Source: Thermodesulfobacteriota bacterium (GTDB lineage Bacteria > Desulfobacterota > UBA8473). From it: a stretch of DNA of 64,000 bases. Location of the stretch: contig JBFLWQ010000017.1 in the NCBI GenBank assembly GCA_040757775.1, forward strand, positions 1 through 64,000, read 5' to 3'. Below the pieces are notes generated by a model that saw only the letters and a list, made by a program, of their open reading frames with translations, ran no database searches and was not told the DNA's origin. Shown one piece after another: positions 8,253 to 20,398 of this stretch. Within the stretch, counting starts at the first letter, position 1; every line of letters starts with the position of its first letter. The translations under genes were made by a program, and so were the position numbers.

Positions 8253-9844
8253 ATGCTCAGTGCCCTCACTCTCCTCTTTGTCATGAGCAGATCGTATATA
8301 AACCTGGTTACAAAGATTGCAGTAAAGAAACTTACTAGAATACCAATGGTTAAGGTAACTGCAAATCCTTTAACAGGCCCTGTGCCAAATTGAAATAAGA
8401 GGGCAGCCGTAATCAATGTAGTAAGATTGGAATCGAGTATCGTCAGGAATGCCCTATCGTATCCAGCATCAATGGCGGATCTGGGTGTTTTACCAAGCAA
8501 AAGTTCCTCTCTTGTGCGCTCGAGTATCAGAATGTTAGCATCTACGGCCATACCTATAGTCAAAACGATCCCTGCTATTCCAGGCAGAGTGAGAGTTGCC
8601 TGAAAGGCTGCCATTGCTGCCATTATCAGTATGATATTAAGGACAAGGGCTATATTCGCAATAACACCAGAGAGCTTATAGTAGAAGGTCATAAAGAAGA
8701 TAACAACTATCCCACCAATAATTACAGATACAATGCCGCTATGGATAGAATCTCTGCCCAGAGATGGGCCAACAGTCCTCTCTTCAATATACCTCACAGG
8801 GGCTGGAAGAGAGCCTGCCCGAAGAACAATGGCAAGATCATGTGCCTCCTCAGTAGTAAACGACCCTGTAATCTGAGCACTACCGCCTGATATCCTCTCC
8901 TGGATAACCGGTGCAGAATAGATATTTTTGTCCAGGACTATGGCAAGTCTCTTATTTACATTTGCAGCGGTAATCCTGTCAAACAATCGTTTCCCTCTGT
9001 TATCAAACTCCATAGTCACATACGGTGTTTGATACTGGCTGTCAATCCGCACTTTTGCATCGGTTATAACATCACCGGTCATCAAGGTCTTCTCTTTTAA
9101 CAGATAAGGCTTTTTTACAACTCTCTCAGTCTCTCTATTCACAACCTTCTGGTATAGAACCTCGTCTCCTGAAGGGATGTTTCCCCCCAATGCATCCTCA
9201 ATACTATGCTCATCGTCGACTAACTTGAATTCCAGGAGGGCAGTCTTTCCTATAAGGTCTTTGGCTCTATTTATATCTTTAATGCCAGGAAGCTGCACAA
9301 GAATATTTTTTTCACCCTGTCTCTGAATAATCGGCTCGCTGACACCGAATTGGTCAATCCTGTTTCTGATGGTCTCCAGACTCTGGTCAACTGCAAGCTT
9401 CTCTATATGTTCGACCTCCTTATTAGAAAACCCTAATCTAACTGAGAATCTTCCATCATAATCTTTTGTAGTCAGTTCCTTTAGATTGAAGAATTCAGAA
9501 TCAAGAACTTCTTTAAATTTATCCACATAAGCGGAGTTTTGAAACTCAACCAGTATCTCATTACCACTGACCCTTTCCAGCTTACTATATCTGATTCCTT
9601 TCTTCAAAAGGCTATCTTTTAAATCCCCTGAAACTCTCTCAACCGCATTTTCTACTGCCTTAGAAGTTTCTACCTCTAAAAGCAGATGAGTACCCCCTTG
9701 AAGATCTAAACCCAATTTTATCTTTTTCTTTGGCCACCATCCAGGCAATTGATCAGAAATTGAAGCAGCTAAATAAACCAAAGCAACTATGGTAACTATC
9801 ACAATCAGCAAGGCTTTCCATCTTAGATTACCGGGCATACCCAC
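8249..9844 (-). CDS. secD: Protein translocase subunit SecD
   Basis: This 531-residue inner-membrane protein is the larger partner of SecF. Residues about 10-30 form the first membrane segment. The LGLDLQGGTHLLLEV motif follows near residue 43, then the periplasmic P1 domain with IRNRIDQFGVSEPIIQRQG. The C-terminal half has five membrane helices with TIGMAVDANILILERTREEL. Gene order yajC, methyltransferase, secD, secF is compact. Confidence 0.97.
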   Translation of the reverse strand: MGMPGNLRWKALLIVIVTIVALVYLAASISDQLPGWWPKKKIKLGLDLQGGTHLLLEVETSKAVENAVERVSGDLKDSLLKKGIRYSKLERVSGNEILVEFQNSAYVDKFKEVLDSEFFNLKELTTKDYDGRFSVRLGFSNKEVEHIEKLAVDQSLETIRNRIDQFGVSEPIIQRQGEKNILVQLPGIKDINRAKDLIGKTALLEFKLVDDEHSIEDALGGNIPSGDEVLYQKVVNRETERVVKKPYLLKEKTLMTGDVITDAKVRIDSQYQTPYVTMEFDNRGKRLFDRITAANVNKRLAIVLDKNIYSAPVIQERISGGSAQITGSFTTEEAHDLAIVLRAGSLPAPVRYIEERTVGPSLGRDSIHSGIVSVIIGGIVVIFFMTFYYKLSGVIANIALVLNIILIMAAMAAFQATLTLPGIAGIVLTIGMAVDANILILERTREELLLGKTPRSAIDAGYDRAFLTILDSNLTTLITAALLFQFGTGPVKGFAVTLTIGILVSFFTAIFVTRFIYDLLMTKRRVRALSI

Positions 9845-9865
9845 TCTCCAATTGTCTTTATGGTC

Positions 9866-10543
9866 TTATTGTTCCCCAATCCTTGAGTTTCCTACCTTAG
9901 TTCCTTGAATCACTTTGTACAATTTAAAAGGCCTTACAGGGACTACCTGATCAACATTAATACCGCTTGACTCTAATGGTTCCAACACATTTAGATCAGT
10001 AGCAAACCCTACCTTCCAGCATAAAGGAGAAATTATATCTTCAAGTTTGCCCAGAAACCCATTTCCACTCCTTGAGTGATTCACAACGATTATCTGTCCC
10101 CCTTCTTTACATACCCTCTTCATTTCGTGACATACTCTCAAGGGGTCACTTACTGTTGTAACTACATAGGAAGCAACAACCGCATCAAAGGTGTCATCCT
10201 CAAACTCCAGATTAAGTGCATCCATAATCTTAAAGGTAATGTTGTTGTAATTCCTAACCTTAGAAGCCCTCTTCATTGCCTTTGTAAGCATCTTTTCAGA
10301 TATGTCAATTCCAACTATGCTGCAATCCGGTGGGTATAAACCAATAGTTAAACCTGTCCCCACACCAATCTCCAGAATCTTTAAGCCTCCATTTGCATTC
10401 AGCATGCTAATTGCCTTCTTCCTCCCTTGTTCCATAATCTTGCCGAATATTAAGTCATAAACTGGAGAATACAAAGAGTACACTTTTCCAATGTAATTCG
10501 AGTTTATCTTGACCACCCCCTTTACCTGTTTATTCCTTATCAT
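9866..10543 (-). CDS. Class I SAM-dependent methyltransferase
   Basis: This 225-residue protein has a Rossmann methyltransferase fold. Motif I is ILEIGVGTGLTIG near residue 55, followed by an acidic residue in CSIVGIDISEKML; FDAVVASYVVTTV corresponds to motif II/post-II. The start YSLYSPVYDLIF resembles UbiE and PmtA-type phospholipid or quinone methyltransferases (family knowledge). Its start overlaps the yajC 3' end by 14 bp, an odd insertion into the usual yajC-secD pair. Substrate not determined. Confidence 0.85.
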   Translation of the reverse strand: MIRNKQVKGVVKINSNYIGKVYSLYSPVYDLIFGKIMEQGRKKAISMLNANGGLKILEIGVGTGLTIGLYPPDCSIVGIDISEKMLTKAMKRASKVRNYNNITFKIMDALNLEFEDDTFDAVVASYVVTTVSDPLRVCHEMKRVCKEGGQIIVVNHSRSGNGFLGKLEDIISPLCWKVGFATDLNVLEPLESSGINVDQVVPVRPFKLYKVIQGTKVGNSRIGEQ

Positions 10544-10868
10544 TTACCTTACCCAAGCCTGCAATCTGGCCTCTGGAAACCCTTATACGAACCTTATCTG
10601 CTATCTCCAGGGTAACTATTGTATCGGTCAACCCTGTAATCCTTCCATGAATACCACCAGCGGTTACAACCGTGTCACCCTTTCTGAGATTTTTTAGAAC
10701 CTCTCTGTGTTCTTTTGCCCTTTTTTGCTGTGGCCTTATCAATAAGAAGTAAAAAATCACAAACATCAAAATCAATGGAATAAAAGCACCTATCCCCCCT
10801 AGCCCCTTTGCACCACCGACAGCAGCATCACCGCCCATGGCATAAGCAATACCAACCAAAAAAATCAC
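10530..10868 (-). CDS. yajC: Preprotein translocase accessory subunit YajC
   Basis: YajC is a small one-helix inner-membrane partner of SecDF. The 112-residue protein has a glycine/alanine-rich periplasmic start, one membrane segment at about 28-47 (PLILMFVIFYFLLIRPQQK) and a basic cytosolic part with RKGDTVVTAGGIHGRI, the usual YajC signature. It heads the secDF group. Confidence 0.95.
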   Translation of the reverse strand: MIFLVGIAYAMGGDAAVGGAKGLGGIGAFIPLILMFVIFYFLLIRPQQKRAKEHREVLKNLRKGDTVVTAGGIHGRITGLTDTIVTLEIADKVRIRVSRGQIAGLGKVNDKE

Positions 10869-10999
10869 CTCCTCGTTAATGGTTTATTTTCAAGTTTTTA
10901 TCTTTACCTGACTTACGACTTACGAACAATTCATATCAATTTAATTGAACCCTTATATCCTAATCCTCAGCTATAGTCAAATATTATGTCTCAGAATTT

Positions 11000-13188
<2,189 letters not shown>

Positions 13189-13255
13189 CATGACCTCAAC
13201 TGGTAAACCGTTTTCATCTTTATTCGACTTACAATTCACGATTCACGGCTTACGA

Positions 13256-13447
13256 TTATTCCCCTCCCCTTGAAATATAGATGAAGAGAATGCCTGCACC
13301 CATGGCGATAAACCCAAACAACCTTAGCACATTGTCTGAAACCTCTGGAAGCTTACTTACCATCTTCTTAAACTTATCAGGAAAGGCAAAATACGGCAAC
13401 CCCTCAATTATTAATACCAGACCCAAAACAGACAAAAAATACCTCAA
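13256..13447 (-). CDS. Small DUF2065 membrane protein
   Basis: This 63-residue protein has two predicted membrane segments, at about 3-22 and 40-58. It matches the DUF2065 (YjeT-like) family in length and pattern, including a GLxLIxEGLPYFAFP-like start. Function is unknown in the family. It sits just upstream of queA on the same strand. Confidence 0.8.
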   Translation of the reverse strand: MRYFLSVLGLVLIIEGLPYFAFPDKFKKMVSKLPEVSDNVLRLFGFIAMGAGILFIYISRGGE

Positions 13448-13869
13448 AATATTCCCCTATTTAAGGGTTGTTACCCAAAAGGAAATTCCTTTGAGCACAG
13501 TCCCTTTATACAAGACTGTTGGGAAAGCATCTTAATTTTTTCTTTGATCATTGTCAAGAAATTACAGAGAAGCTCTGTGATTCAGGCATCAGACCTTAGA
13601 CTGAAGACTGGCGAAGAATTATGGGCAAAAGCTCAAGAAGCCTTGAGAATACTCTCTACGAGATGGAATGCCAAGGGTTAATTATCGTATATAGAAAAGT
13701 CTGGTGTCTAAAGTCTTACGTCCAGTGTATGAATTGCAGATTGGAAAGATTTTCCGTTGAATTATTCCTTACCTTCTGATAGGATATTAAATAATCTCAG
13801 TTGATAGTTGTCGCTTATCTATAAAAAGAAATCAAAAAATCAGTTAAGCAAAGCAGAGTTAAGTTCTCT
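13448..13869. other. Gap between divergent genes, no supported gene
   Basis: These 422 bp separate the minus-strand queA group from the plus-strand permease and should hold both promoters. A 51-codon ATG frame at 13621-13776 has no ribosome-binding site or family signature that I recognise, so I do not call it. The phrase aaattcctttgag near 13481 recurs near 36101. I see no terminator with a clear T-run. Confidence 0.4.
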
Positions 13870-15867
13870 ATGCCTTCAAACTCCCTTTACGCACGTATTA
13901 AAAATGCCCTTCTGGGAGAGACCCGTAACCCCTTAGACCCCAATATATTTCATACCCTGGCTTTGACTGCCTTCCTTGCATGGGTTGGGCTTGGTGCCGA
14001 TGGGCTGTCATCCTCCTGCTATGGACCTGAAGAGGCTTTCCATGCCCTGGGCACCCACCGTTACCTGGCACTATATCTAAGCGCAGCCACAGCAATAACC
14101 ATCTTTGTTATCTCTGCCAGCTATTCCCAGTTAATCGAACTCTTCCCTTCCGGAGGCGGGGGGTATTTAGTAGCCTCCAAGCTGCTGGGAAGTAAAATCG
14201 GTCTGGTTTCAGGTACCGCCCTTGTAGTGGACTACGTTCTGACCATCGCTGTTTCTATGGCCAGCGGGACAGATGCCATCTTCAGTTTCCTTCCCCTCGA
14301 CTTTCAACCTTATAAATTAATGGTCACCATATTTCTTACTTTACTCTTAATCCTTCTTAATCTGAAAGGGGTCAAAGAATCAATCCAGTTTTTACTCCCC
14401 ATCTTTATGGTCTTTCTCCTGACCCACATGGTGGTGGTCTTTTACGGGATATTTCGGCATGTAGGAGACTTGCCAAGCTTGATAGTAACAACAAAGGATA
14501 GAACCCTCACCGATGTCCAAACCCTGGGGTTTTTCCCTGTCCTCTACATCTTCATGAGGGCATTTTCTCTTGGTGGCGGCACCTTTACCGGAATAGAAGC
14601 AGTAAGTAACGGGATGCAGGCATTGAAAGAACCTCGTGTTCATACAGGGCGTCGAACAATGCTTTACATGTCCATCTCCCTGGCTTTCATGGCCGGTGGG
14701 ATTATCCTCTCCTATCTTTTAAATCAAACCTACCCTAAAGCCGGACAGACCCTCAATGCCACTCTGGTGCAGGGCCTGATCAATTCATGGAACCTGGGTT
14801 CTAACCACTTTGGATATGTTTTCTGGCTTATAGTCCTGCTTTCTGAAGGGGCATTGCTTTTTGTGGCTGCCCAGAGTGGGTTTGTTGCTGGACCGCGTGT
14901 TTTGGCAAATATGGCTGTGGACAACTGGGTGCCCAGACAGTTTTCTCATCTTTCTGAAAGGCTGGTCATTAAAAATGGTATTTATATCATGGGGTTTTCT
15001 TCTATCGCTATTCTTCTGGTTGCCAGGGGTAAGGTAAGTTTTCTGATCGTCCTTTACAGCATTAACGTCTTTATTACTTTTTCGCTGGCTCAGTTGGGTA
15101 TGTGTATCCACTGGTGGCAAGTCCGCCAGCAGGACCAGCGCTGGTCAAAAAAGATAGGTATTACCTTAATAGGCCTCATAGTAACTGTATCTATCCTGAT
15201 AGTAACCCTTTCCATAAAATTCTTTGAAGGAGGCTGGCTGACCGTCCTGATTACCGGCTCTTTTGTCATAGGCTGTCTGATGACCCGTAAACATTATAAT
15301 GGGGTGGAATGCTGTTTAAGAAGTCTGGATGACATTTTATTGAGTCTGCCCACCCCGGAAATGCCTGCTGAAAGACCATGCCGTAACCCTCAGTCACCCA
15401 CAGCAGTCTTACTTGTTTCAGCTTACAGCGGGTTGGGGGTTCATTCCTTTCTCTCTATTCAAAAACTATTCCCGAATTATTATAAGAATTTTATCTTTAT
15501 ATCAGCCGGTGTAGTAGATTCCAGCCGCTTTAAAGGGGTAGAAGAGTTGGCTCAGCTGCAAAAATCCGTGGAGACGATGCTGCTCCAATATGTAAACCTG
15601 GCTACCCGCTTCGGATTCCATGCCGAATTTCGATGCCGCTTCGGGACTGACCGGCTGGATGAACTCGAGGCATTATGCCAGGATGTAGTCAAGGAATTCC
15701 CTCGTGCCGTCTTTTTTGCAGGCAAATTGATCTTCCAGCAAGAAAACTGGTTAAACCGATTCTTACATAATCAGGCTGCCTTCGCCACACAACGAAGGTT
15801 ACAGTATCAGGGTTTACAGATGGTTGTCTTACCTATTCGGACCATGCCCAGAGAAACATCTTCGTAA
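13870..15867 (+). CDS. KimA-like APC-superfamily permease
   Basis: The 665-residue protein has about 12 membrane segments in residues 30-480 and a soluble C-terminal domain of about 180 residues. The start LTAFLAWVGLGADGLSSSCYG and the segment FPSGGGGYLVASKLLG match the APC-type YdaO/KimA group, whose best-known member is a high-affinity K+/H+ symporter. VVDYVLTIAVSMASGTDAI is a further family block. The soluble part may be regulatory. Amino-acid transport is the alternative. It is a single gene, transcribed away from its neighbours. Confidence 0.8.
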   Translation: MPSNSLYARIKNALLGETRNPLDPNIFHTLALTAFLAWVGLGADGLSSSCYGPEEAFHALGTHRYLALYLSAATAITIFVISASYSQLIELFPSGGGGYLVASKLLGSKIGLVSGTALVVDYVLTIAVSMASGTDAIFSFLPLDFQPYKLMVTIFLTLLLILLNLKGVKESIQFLLPIFMVFLLTHMVVVFYGIFRHVGDLPSLIVTTKDRTLTDVQTLGFFPVLYIFMRAFSLGGGTFTGIEAVSNGMQALKEPRVHTGRRTMLYMSISLAFMAGGIILSYLLNQTYPKAGQTLNATLVQGLINSWNLGSNHFGYVFWLIVLLSEGALLFVAAQSGFVAGPRVLANMAVDNWVPRQFSHLSERLVIKNGIYIMGFSSIAILLVARGKVSFLIVLYSINVFITFSLAQLGMCIHWWQVRQQDQRWSKKIGITLIGLIVTVSILIVTLSIKFFEGGWLTVLITGSFVIGCLMTRKHYNGVECCLRSLDDILLSLPTPEMPAERPCRNPQSPTAVLLVSAYSGLGVHSFLSIQKLFPNYYKNFIFISAGVVDSSRFKGVEELAQLQKSVETMLLQYVNLATRFGFHAEFRCRFGTDRLDELEALCQDVVKEFPRAVFFAGKLIFQQENWLNRFLHNQAAFATQRRLQYQGLQMVVLPIRTMPRETSS

Positions 15868-15998
15868 CAAACCAAACCCAGCACCGCAGGATTCTTCTTG
15901 ACATACTATATGTTGTAGTGTAGATTAGCAATTACACAATATAGCAGTAACTAACTCGCTGTTACCAAAAACACATTAAAATCAGGGGGGACACCAAA

Positions 15999-16796
15999 AT
16001 CAATTTAAAACTCTGTACCCTCGCCAGTGGAAGTAAAGGAAATGCAATCTATGTTGAAGCCGGCAAAACAAAGGTTCTTATCGATGCTGGTTTAAGCGGG
16101 AGGGAAACCCGCAGGAGGCTCCAGAGTATAAATGTTCATGCAGAAGACCTGGATGCTATCATCGTTTCTCATGAGCATACCGACCATATTAAGGGGCTCA
16201 ACGTGTTATCCAGCCAGCTGAACCTGCCTGTATACATAAACTATTCTACTCTTTCCAATATGAAAGGACCGGGAATCAAAGGAGAAGTAAGGGAATTTAA
16301 TACAGGAGAAGTGTTCTTACTTCAAGACCTGCTCTTCCAGTCATTTTCAGTTCCCCATGATGCTGCTGATCCCGTTGGGTTTACAATAGAATACAAAGAA
16401 TTAAAGATAGGTATCGCTACGGATCTGGGGTTTCCAACGAGGCTTGTAACAGAGAGGTTAAAAAAATGTAACCTCCTTATCCTGGAGTCTAATCACGATG
16501 AAGAGATGCTAAAGTTGGGACCGTATCCATGGGAAGTAAAACAGAGGATTAAAAGCCGCCTCGGACATCTCTCTAATCATCAGGCAGAAATCCTCATCAA
16601 AGAGGTATATCATGCAGGTCTCAGGCATGTCATTTTATTCCATCTTAGTGAGATAAATAATAGTCCCCAAAAGGCCGGTGAAGGGATCGGTCTTCTCCTA
16701 AAAAACCCCAAATATAATCCAATTAGCCTCTCTCTAGCAGTGCAGCACACAGTTGGTAAAATGCTCTCCCTCGCCCCTGAAAAGAAGTGGATATGA
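15999..16796 (+). CDS. WalJ/YycJ-like MBL-fold hydrolase with probable ATC start
   Basis: The coding frame runs from a stop at 15948 to 16796 but has no ATG, GTG or TTG before the GTG at 16203, which is downstream of the metal site. The segment KLCTLASGSKGNAIYVEAG is the standard N-terminus of this family, and SHEHTDH (the HxHxDH metal motif) ends near residue 58. The best start is therefore ATC at 15999, 8 bp after a GGGGGG run, giving 265 residues. Later motifs are ESNHDEEML, RLGHLSNHQAE and HLSEINNSP. WalJ-like proteins are zinc hydrolases linked to cell-wall or DNA processing. A broken start codon is the alternative. Confidence 0.85.
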   Translation: MNLKLCTLASGSKGNAIYVEAGKTKVLIDAGLSGRETRRRLQSINVHAEDLDAIIVSHEHTDHIKGLNVLSSQLNLPVYINYSTLSNMKGPGIKGEVREFNTGEVFLLQDLLFQSFSVPHDAADPVGFTIEYKELKIGIATDLGFPTRLVTERLKKCNLLILESNHDEEMLKLGPYPWEVKQRIKSRLGHLSNHQAEILIKEVYHAGLRHVILFHLSEINNSPQKAGEGIGLLLKNPKYNPISLSLAVQHTVGKMLSLAPEKKWI

Positions 16797-16821
16797 GAAA
16801 AAAATATCTCTGAGAACAAAT

Positions 16822-17928
16822 TCATAACTTCACCAGCTTATACTTTCTTGTCCCCAGCCCGATCTCCTCTCCATACTCCAATTGGGTTCTCCAATCCAGG
16901 TGCGGATATACGCCTTTGAACTTATCCTCTCCAGGATCGAAGTTGCCCTTCAATGCCGAATTTCGATTGCCCGTCTGCTGATTAACCAGGTCTACGGATG
17001 CCTGGTCAATAGCCACAGGATCAGTGGAAATAACGATACCCACGTCAGGGACAATAGGTACATCAGAACATGGATAACAGTCACATGCAGGGCTAACATG
17101 GGTAATGAAATTTATAAATATTGACTTCTTTTCTTTGCCCTTAAGCACACCAAGGGTATATTCTACCATCTTCTTCTGGAAAACGCTGCCCGTCTCATTC
17201 CATTTGACCTGAATAGCCCCTTCTTTACAGATCAAAAAACATTCTCCACAACCTACGCATCTTTCAGGATCAATCCTTGACTTTTTATCCACGATTGACA
17301 TAGCCCCCTGAGCACACCAGCTGAGGCACTCACCGCAGCCAACACAGATTTTTGTGTTAACCACTGGATTGACATTTGAATGCTGTTGGAGCTTCCCTAC
17401 CCGGGAGGCACAGCCCATCCCAACGTTCTTTATGGTTCCTCCAAAGCCAGCAAGCTCATGTGCCTTAAAATGTGCGACGCTGATTATGCTGTCACTATGA
17501 AATATATCATGTCCGATACTTACCTCTTTAAGCATTCCTTTGTTGATCTTGACCTTAACAGAACTGCCCCCATTGAGCCCGTCACCGATTATCAAAGGTG
17601 CACCGACTACAGAATAGTCAAAACCGTTCTCAATAGCCGTTATTATATGAGAGACGGCATCACCCCTGCCCAGGTGGTAAAGGGTGCTGCAGTCAGTGAG
17701 AAACGGCTTTCCTCCATGTTCCTTCACAGTGTTAACTATCTGCCTTATCAAAACAGGACTTATATAACTCGTATTACCCCGTTCACCAAAATGCACCTTT
17801 ATAGCAACTAAACTTCCTTTCTTGATTTTAGAATTTAAACCTATACGATCCAAGAGAGAAGCCAATTTAACGAAGATATTTTCTTTGGGAGTAACCCGTA
17901 AGTCCGAGTAAAATACCTGGCTAGCCAT
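16822..17928 (-). CDS. DUF362 protein with two 4Fe-4S motifs
   Basis: This 368-residue protein has the DUF362 domain in residues 1-180 and a ferredoxin-like insert. The two CX2CX2CX3C motifs are KICVGCGECLSWC near residue 193 and RCVGCGECFLIC near 223. A conserved VAIKVHFGERGNTSYI and AHELAGFGGTIKN mark the domain. DUF362 proteins are common in anaerobes and are thought to act in redox or Fe-S transactions; no reaction is established. The gene is monocistronic here. Confidence 0.88.
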   Translation of the reverse strand: MASQVFYSDLRVTPKENIFVKLASLLDRIGLNSKIKKGSLVAIKVHFGERGNTSYISPVLIRQIVNTVKEHGGKPFLTDCSTLYHLGRGDAVSHIITAIENGFDYSVVGAPLIIGDGLNGGSSVKVKINKGMLKEVSIGHDIFHSDSIISVAHFKAHELAGFGGTIKNVGMGCASRVGKLQQHSNVNPVVNTKICVGCGECLSWCAQGAMSIVDKKSRIDPERCVGCGECFLICKEGAIQVKWNETGSVFQKKMVEYTLGVLKGKEKKSIFINFITHVSPACDCYPCSDVPIVPDVGIVISTDPVAIDQASVDLVNQQTGNRNSALKGNFDPGEDKFKGVYPHLDWRTQLEYGEEIGLGTRKYKLVKL

Positions 17929-18003
17929 AAATAATCCCTCCTATAATTTTGGTTAATTATTCGAGCCCCTTGCACAACCTGCCAAGAGATTTGAAGAAGT
18001 CCC

Positions 18004-20118
18004 CTATTTTCCAGCCTCACTAAGACCGGTAAGGGAAAAGAAAATCATGAATCTCTGTTCCCTTCTGTCTTCATTCTCAACTACCCTATCTGAATAGTCT
18101 CCCCTTACCCCCCAGCATTGGGCTTTATAGTTAATGCCAAAAATCGTCTCTAAAGATAATTTTTCCAGCGTTGAGTATCTATTTTCTATATTCAAGTCCA
18201 CGGAATCCGAAAGCTTAACTTTTAGCTTTGTATTAATATTCTCAAATTGCCCCTTTGTATCCCTGTATTCGAGATCAAGGGAATCTCCCCGTTCATCCTT
18301 TAAGCCTATCAAGACATTATATGCTGTAAATTCGCTATCGTAAGTATTATACTCCCCATCCAGCCTTAAGGAGGTGTTTTTAGTTGGATATATGTCCAGT
18401 TCGCCCGACACTGGAGAGAAGACACGGTGAGACTCATCGGTAGATGTTCCTGCTTCAGAGAAATTGTAGCTCTGGCTGAGTTTTACCCTGACAAGATTGT
18501 GGTAATACGGGTCATCTGTTCCTTCATATATTTTCCCTGTGAGATTGCTGATAAGGGAATAGGTAAGGGAGTTTTTTTTATCAATTCTATCAACAGAATC
18601 AAAGTTTGGAAGGCTTCCCTGGTCCACATCCGGGATAAACATATACTTTAACTCTGGTTTAATGGAGTGTTTTAATTTTTTAAGTCTTTCTCCATCAACA
18701 TCAAATATCCTTTGAAATCCAGTAGTTAATCCAAGATTAAGATCATAGATTCCTCTGGTATAAATCTTATCCTCTCCTTCACTGAGCCTGTATATTGTCT
18801 CTCTACCCCCGATCTCCGGCTTTAATTCAAAATAGTCCGTATGAAAAGTATACAGCAACTTTGGATAAATATCTACCCTCTGTCCTCTTTCTCCTTCTTC
18901 CCGCCAAAAATTATCTAAAGCAGATGTAAGACTATAAAACAGAGGGGACCCCAGAATACTCTGTTTTGAAGCGTTAAACTCCACCCTTGGGAGACTCTGG
19001 AGGGTAGCTTTATCCTCTTTTTCCAGGTCTTCGGTATACATAAACGCGGAATTTAGGCTAAATTTCTGCCAGAGTTTAGTTGCAAAAACAGTCGATTCCA
19101 GTTTTTCTTTGGATCTGTCATCAACAACTTTGCCAAAATCTTTGAAAAAGTCCCTATCACTTACATGGGTAACATCAGCCTTCGCATAGAAGGAAGGATC
19201 GAAATACTGTTCATGCCGGTACCTGAGCATCGTCCTATCATTGCCACTAATGAGCTCTTCTCCCTTCCTTTCTTCCTTCCAATCTCTGTAACTGTCTGTC
19301 TCTCTCATATTATAGAGATAAAAGTTCCCAAAACTATTCCTGCTGAATATATAACGGTACTCCAGTGCCTCTCCTACCCCTCTTTTGCTTCGGTAATCCA
19401 GGGAAAAAGTGGCATCCATGTTCTCTGAGATTGCCCAAAAGAAAGGAAGGGTTATCTCTTCCCCCCCTTCATTGGAATATCCAATAGAGGGGATCAAAAG
19501 ACCTGTCTGCCTTTTGATCTTCGCAGGGTAAATTATGTAGGGCAGATAGAGAACAGGTATATCTTTTATATAGAAGGCGGCATGTTTAACAGTGGCATAA
19601 CCCTCTATGGTTACATTTACTTCTTTAGCGGTAAATTTCCATGGAGGAGAGGGACTATCGCATGTGGTAAACGCCCCATCAATTATACGATACCTGTCTT
19701 TATCCCATTTCTCAATCTTTTTCCCAGTCAGGTGCAAATTCTCTCTCTTAAAAAATAGCCTCCCATCATAGATAGTGCCCCTCTGGGTGTCCAGGTTAAT
19801 CTCCATCCTGTTAGTCTTCAACGTATCCTCTTCAGTGGTCAAGGTAATATTGCCAGTTGCTTCCGCCTCTTTAGTCTCCTGATTTAACTTTATCATATCT
19901 GCCTTTAATACCCTGTTGTCCTGGACAATTTCCACATTTCCCTCGGTTGTATATGTATTCTTTTTGCTATCAAACTCTAACTTATCTGCTTTTATCTTTA
20001 TAGGTCCTTTATCGATCTTTTGATCCCCTAATATTATGTCTTGAGAGAAGGAATACCCATAACACCAGACGAGAATCCATATGACCAAAAATAGGGAAAG
20101 GGGAGCTAAATTTTTCAT
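18004..20118 (-). CDS. lptD: LPS assembly protein LptD
   Basis: This 704-residue outer-membrane protein has a signal peptide (about 1-25), an LptA-like OstA domain (about 38-150; KIKADKLEFDSKKNTYTTEGN) and a long C-terminal beta-barrel rich in aromatic and alternating residues. It inserts lipopolysaccharide into the outer leaflet with LptE. The C-terminal strand ends in GEAG..K with an aromatic pattern typical of barrels. It shows that the organism makes LPS or a similar outer leaflet. Confidence 0.93.
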   Translation of the reverse strand: MKNLAPLSLFLVIWILVWCYGYSFSQDIILGDQKIDKGPIKIKADKLEFDSKKNTYTTEGNVEIVQDNRVLKADMIKLNQETKEAEATGNITLTTEEDTLKTNRMEINLDTQRGTIYDGRLFFKRENLHLTGKKIEKWDKDRYRIIDGAFTTCDSPSPPWKFTAKEVNVTIEGYATVKHAAFYIKDIPVLYLPYIIYPAKIKRQTGLLIPSIGYSNEGGEEITLPFFWAISENMDATFSLDYRSKRGVGEALEYRYIFSRNSFGNFYLYNMRETDSYRDWKEERKGEELISGNDRTMLRYRHEQYFDPSFYAKADVTHVSDRDFFKDFGKVVDDRSKEKLESTVFATKLWQKFSLNSAFMYTEDLEKEDKATLQSLPRVEFNASKQSILGSPLFYSLTSALDNFWREEGERGQRVDIYPKLLYTFHTDYFELKPEIGGRETIYRLSEGEDKIYTRGIYDLNLGLTTGFQRIFDVDGERLKKLKHSIKPELKYMFIPDVDQGSLPNFDSVDRIDKKNSLTYSLISNLTGKIYEGTDDPYYHNLVRVKLSQSYNFSEAGTSTDESHRVFSPVSGELDIYPTKNTSLRLDGEYNTYDSEFTAYNVLIGLKDERGDSLDLEYRDTKGQFENINTKLKVKLSDSVDLNIENRYSTLEKLSLETIFGINYKAQCWGVRGDYSDRVVENEDRREQRFMIFFSLTGLSEAGK

Positions 20119-20322
20119 TTTTCAGAACAGGCTAATAATATTGAAATTTAAAGTAGTGGCTACTAAAATGATTGTAATTTTAGCTTGTTAGAGAGCATTT
20201 AAAGGACAGAATTGTTTATAAAAAGAGTATTAGAAGTGGGAAAGGATGTCAAGGTAAAAAAGGTGAGGGTTGAATTGGGGGGCTTATGTCCGACCGTTTA
20301 ATCTGCAGCGACGATTTGTAGC

Positions 20323-20398
20323 CGTGTGTGGGGAACATTGAGCAACGAGTGATGAGCAATGAGCAAGAAGCGGTTCATCCCCACGTGTGCGGGAAACA
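20323..20398. CRISPR. Relic of a type I-E-like CRISPR array
   Basis: Positions 20371-20398 read cggttcatccccacgtgtgc plus gggaaaca, very close to type I-E repeats, with a CCCCAC stem partner. A second copy of the 3' half, CGTGTGTGGGGAACA, lies at 20323-20337, exactly 61 bp upstream, leaving a 33-nt spacer (20338-20370). A 28 + 33 pitch is that of type I-E arrays. The 5' half of the first repeat is degenerate. No cas gene is in the window, so this is probably a dead remnant. Confidence 0.55.

Noticed and set aside
13621-13776. 51-codon ATG frame in the gap before the permease
   Set aside because: No ribosome-binding site, no hydrophobic or motif pattern, and no recognised relatives.
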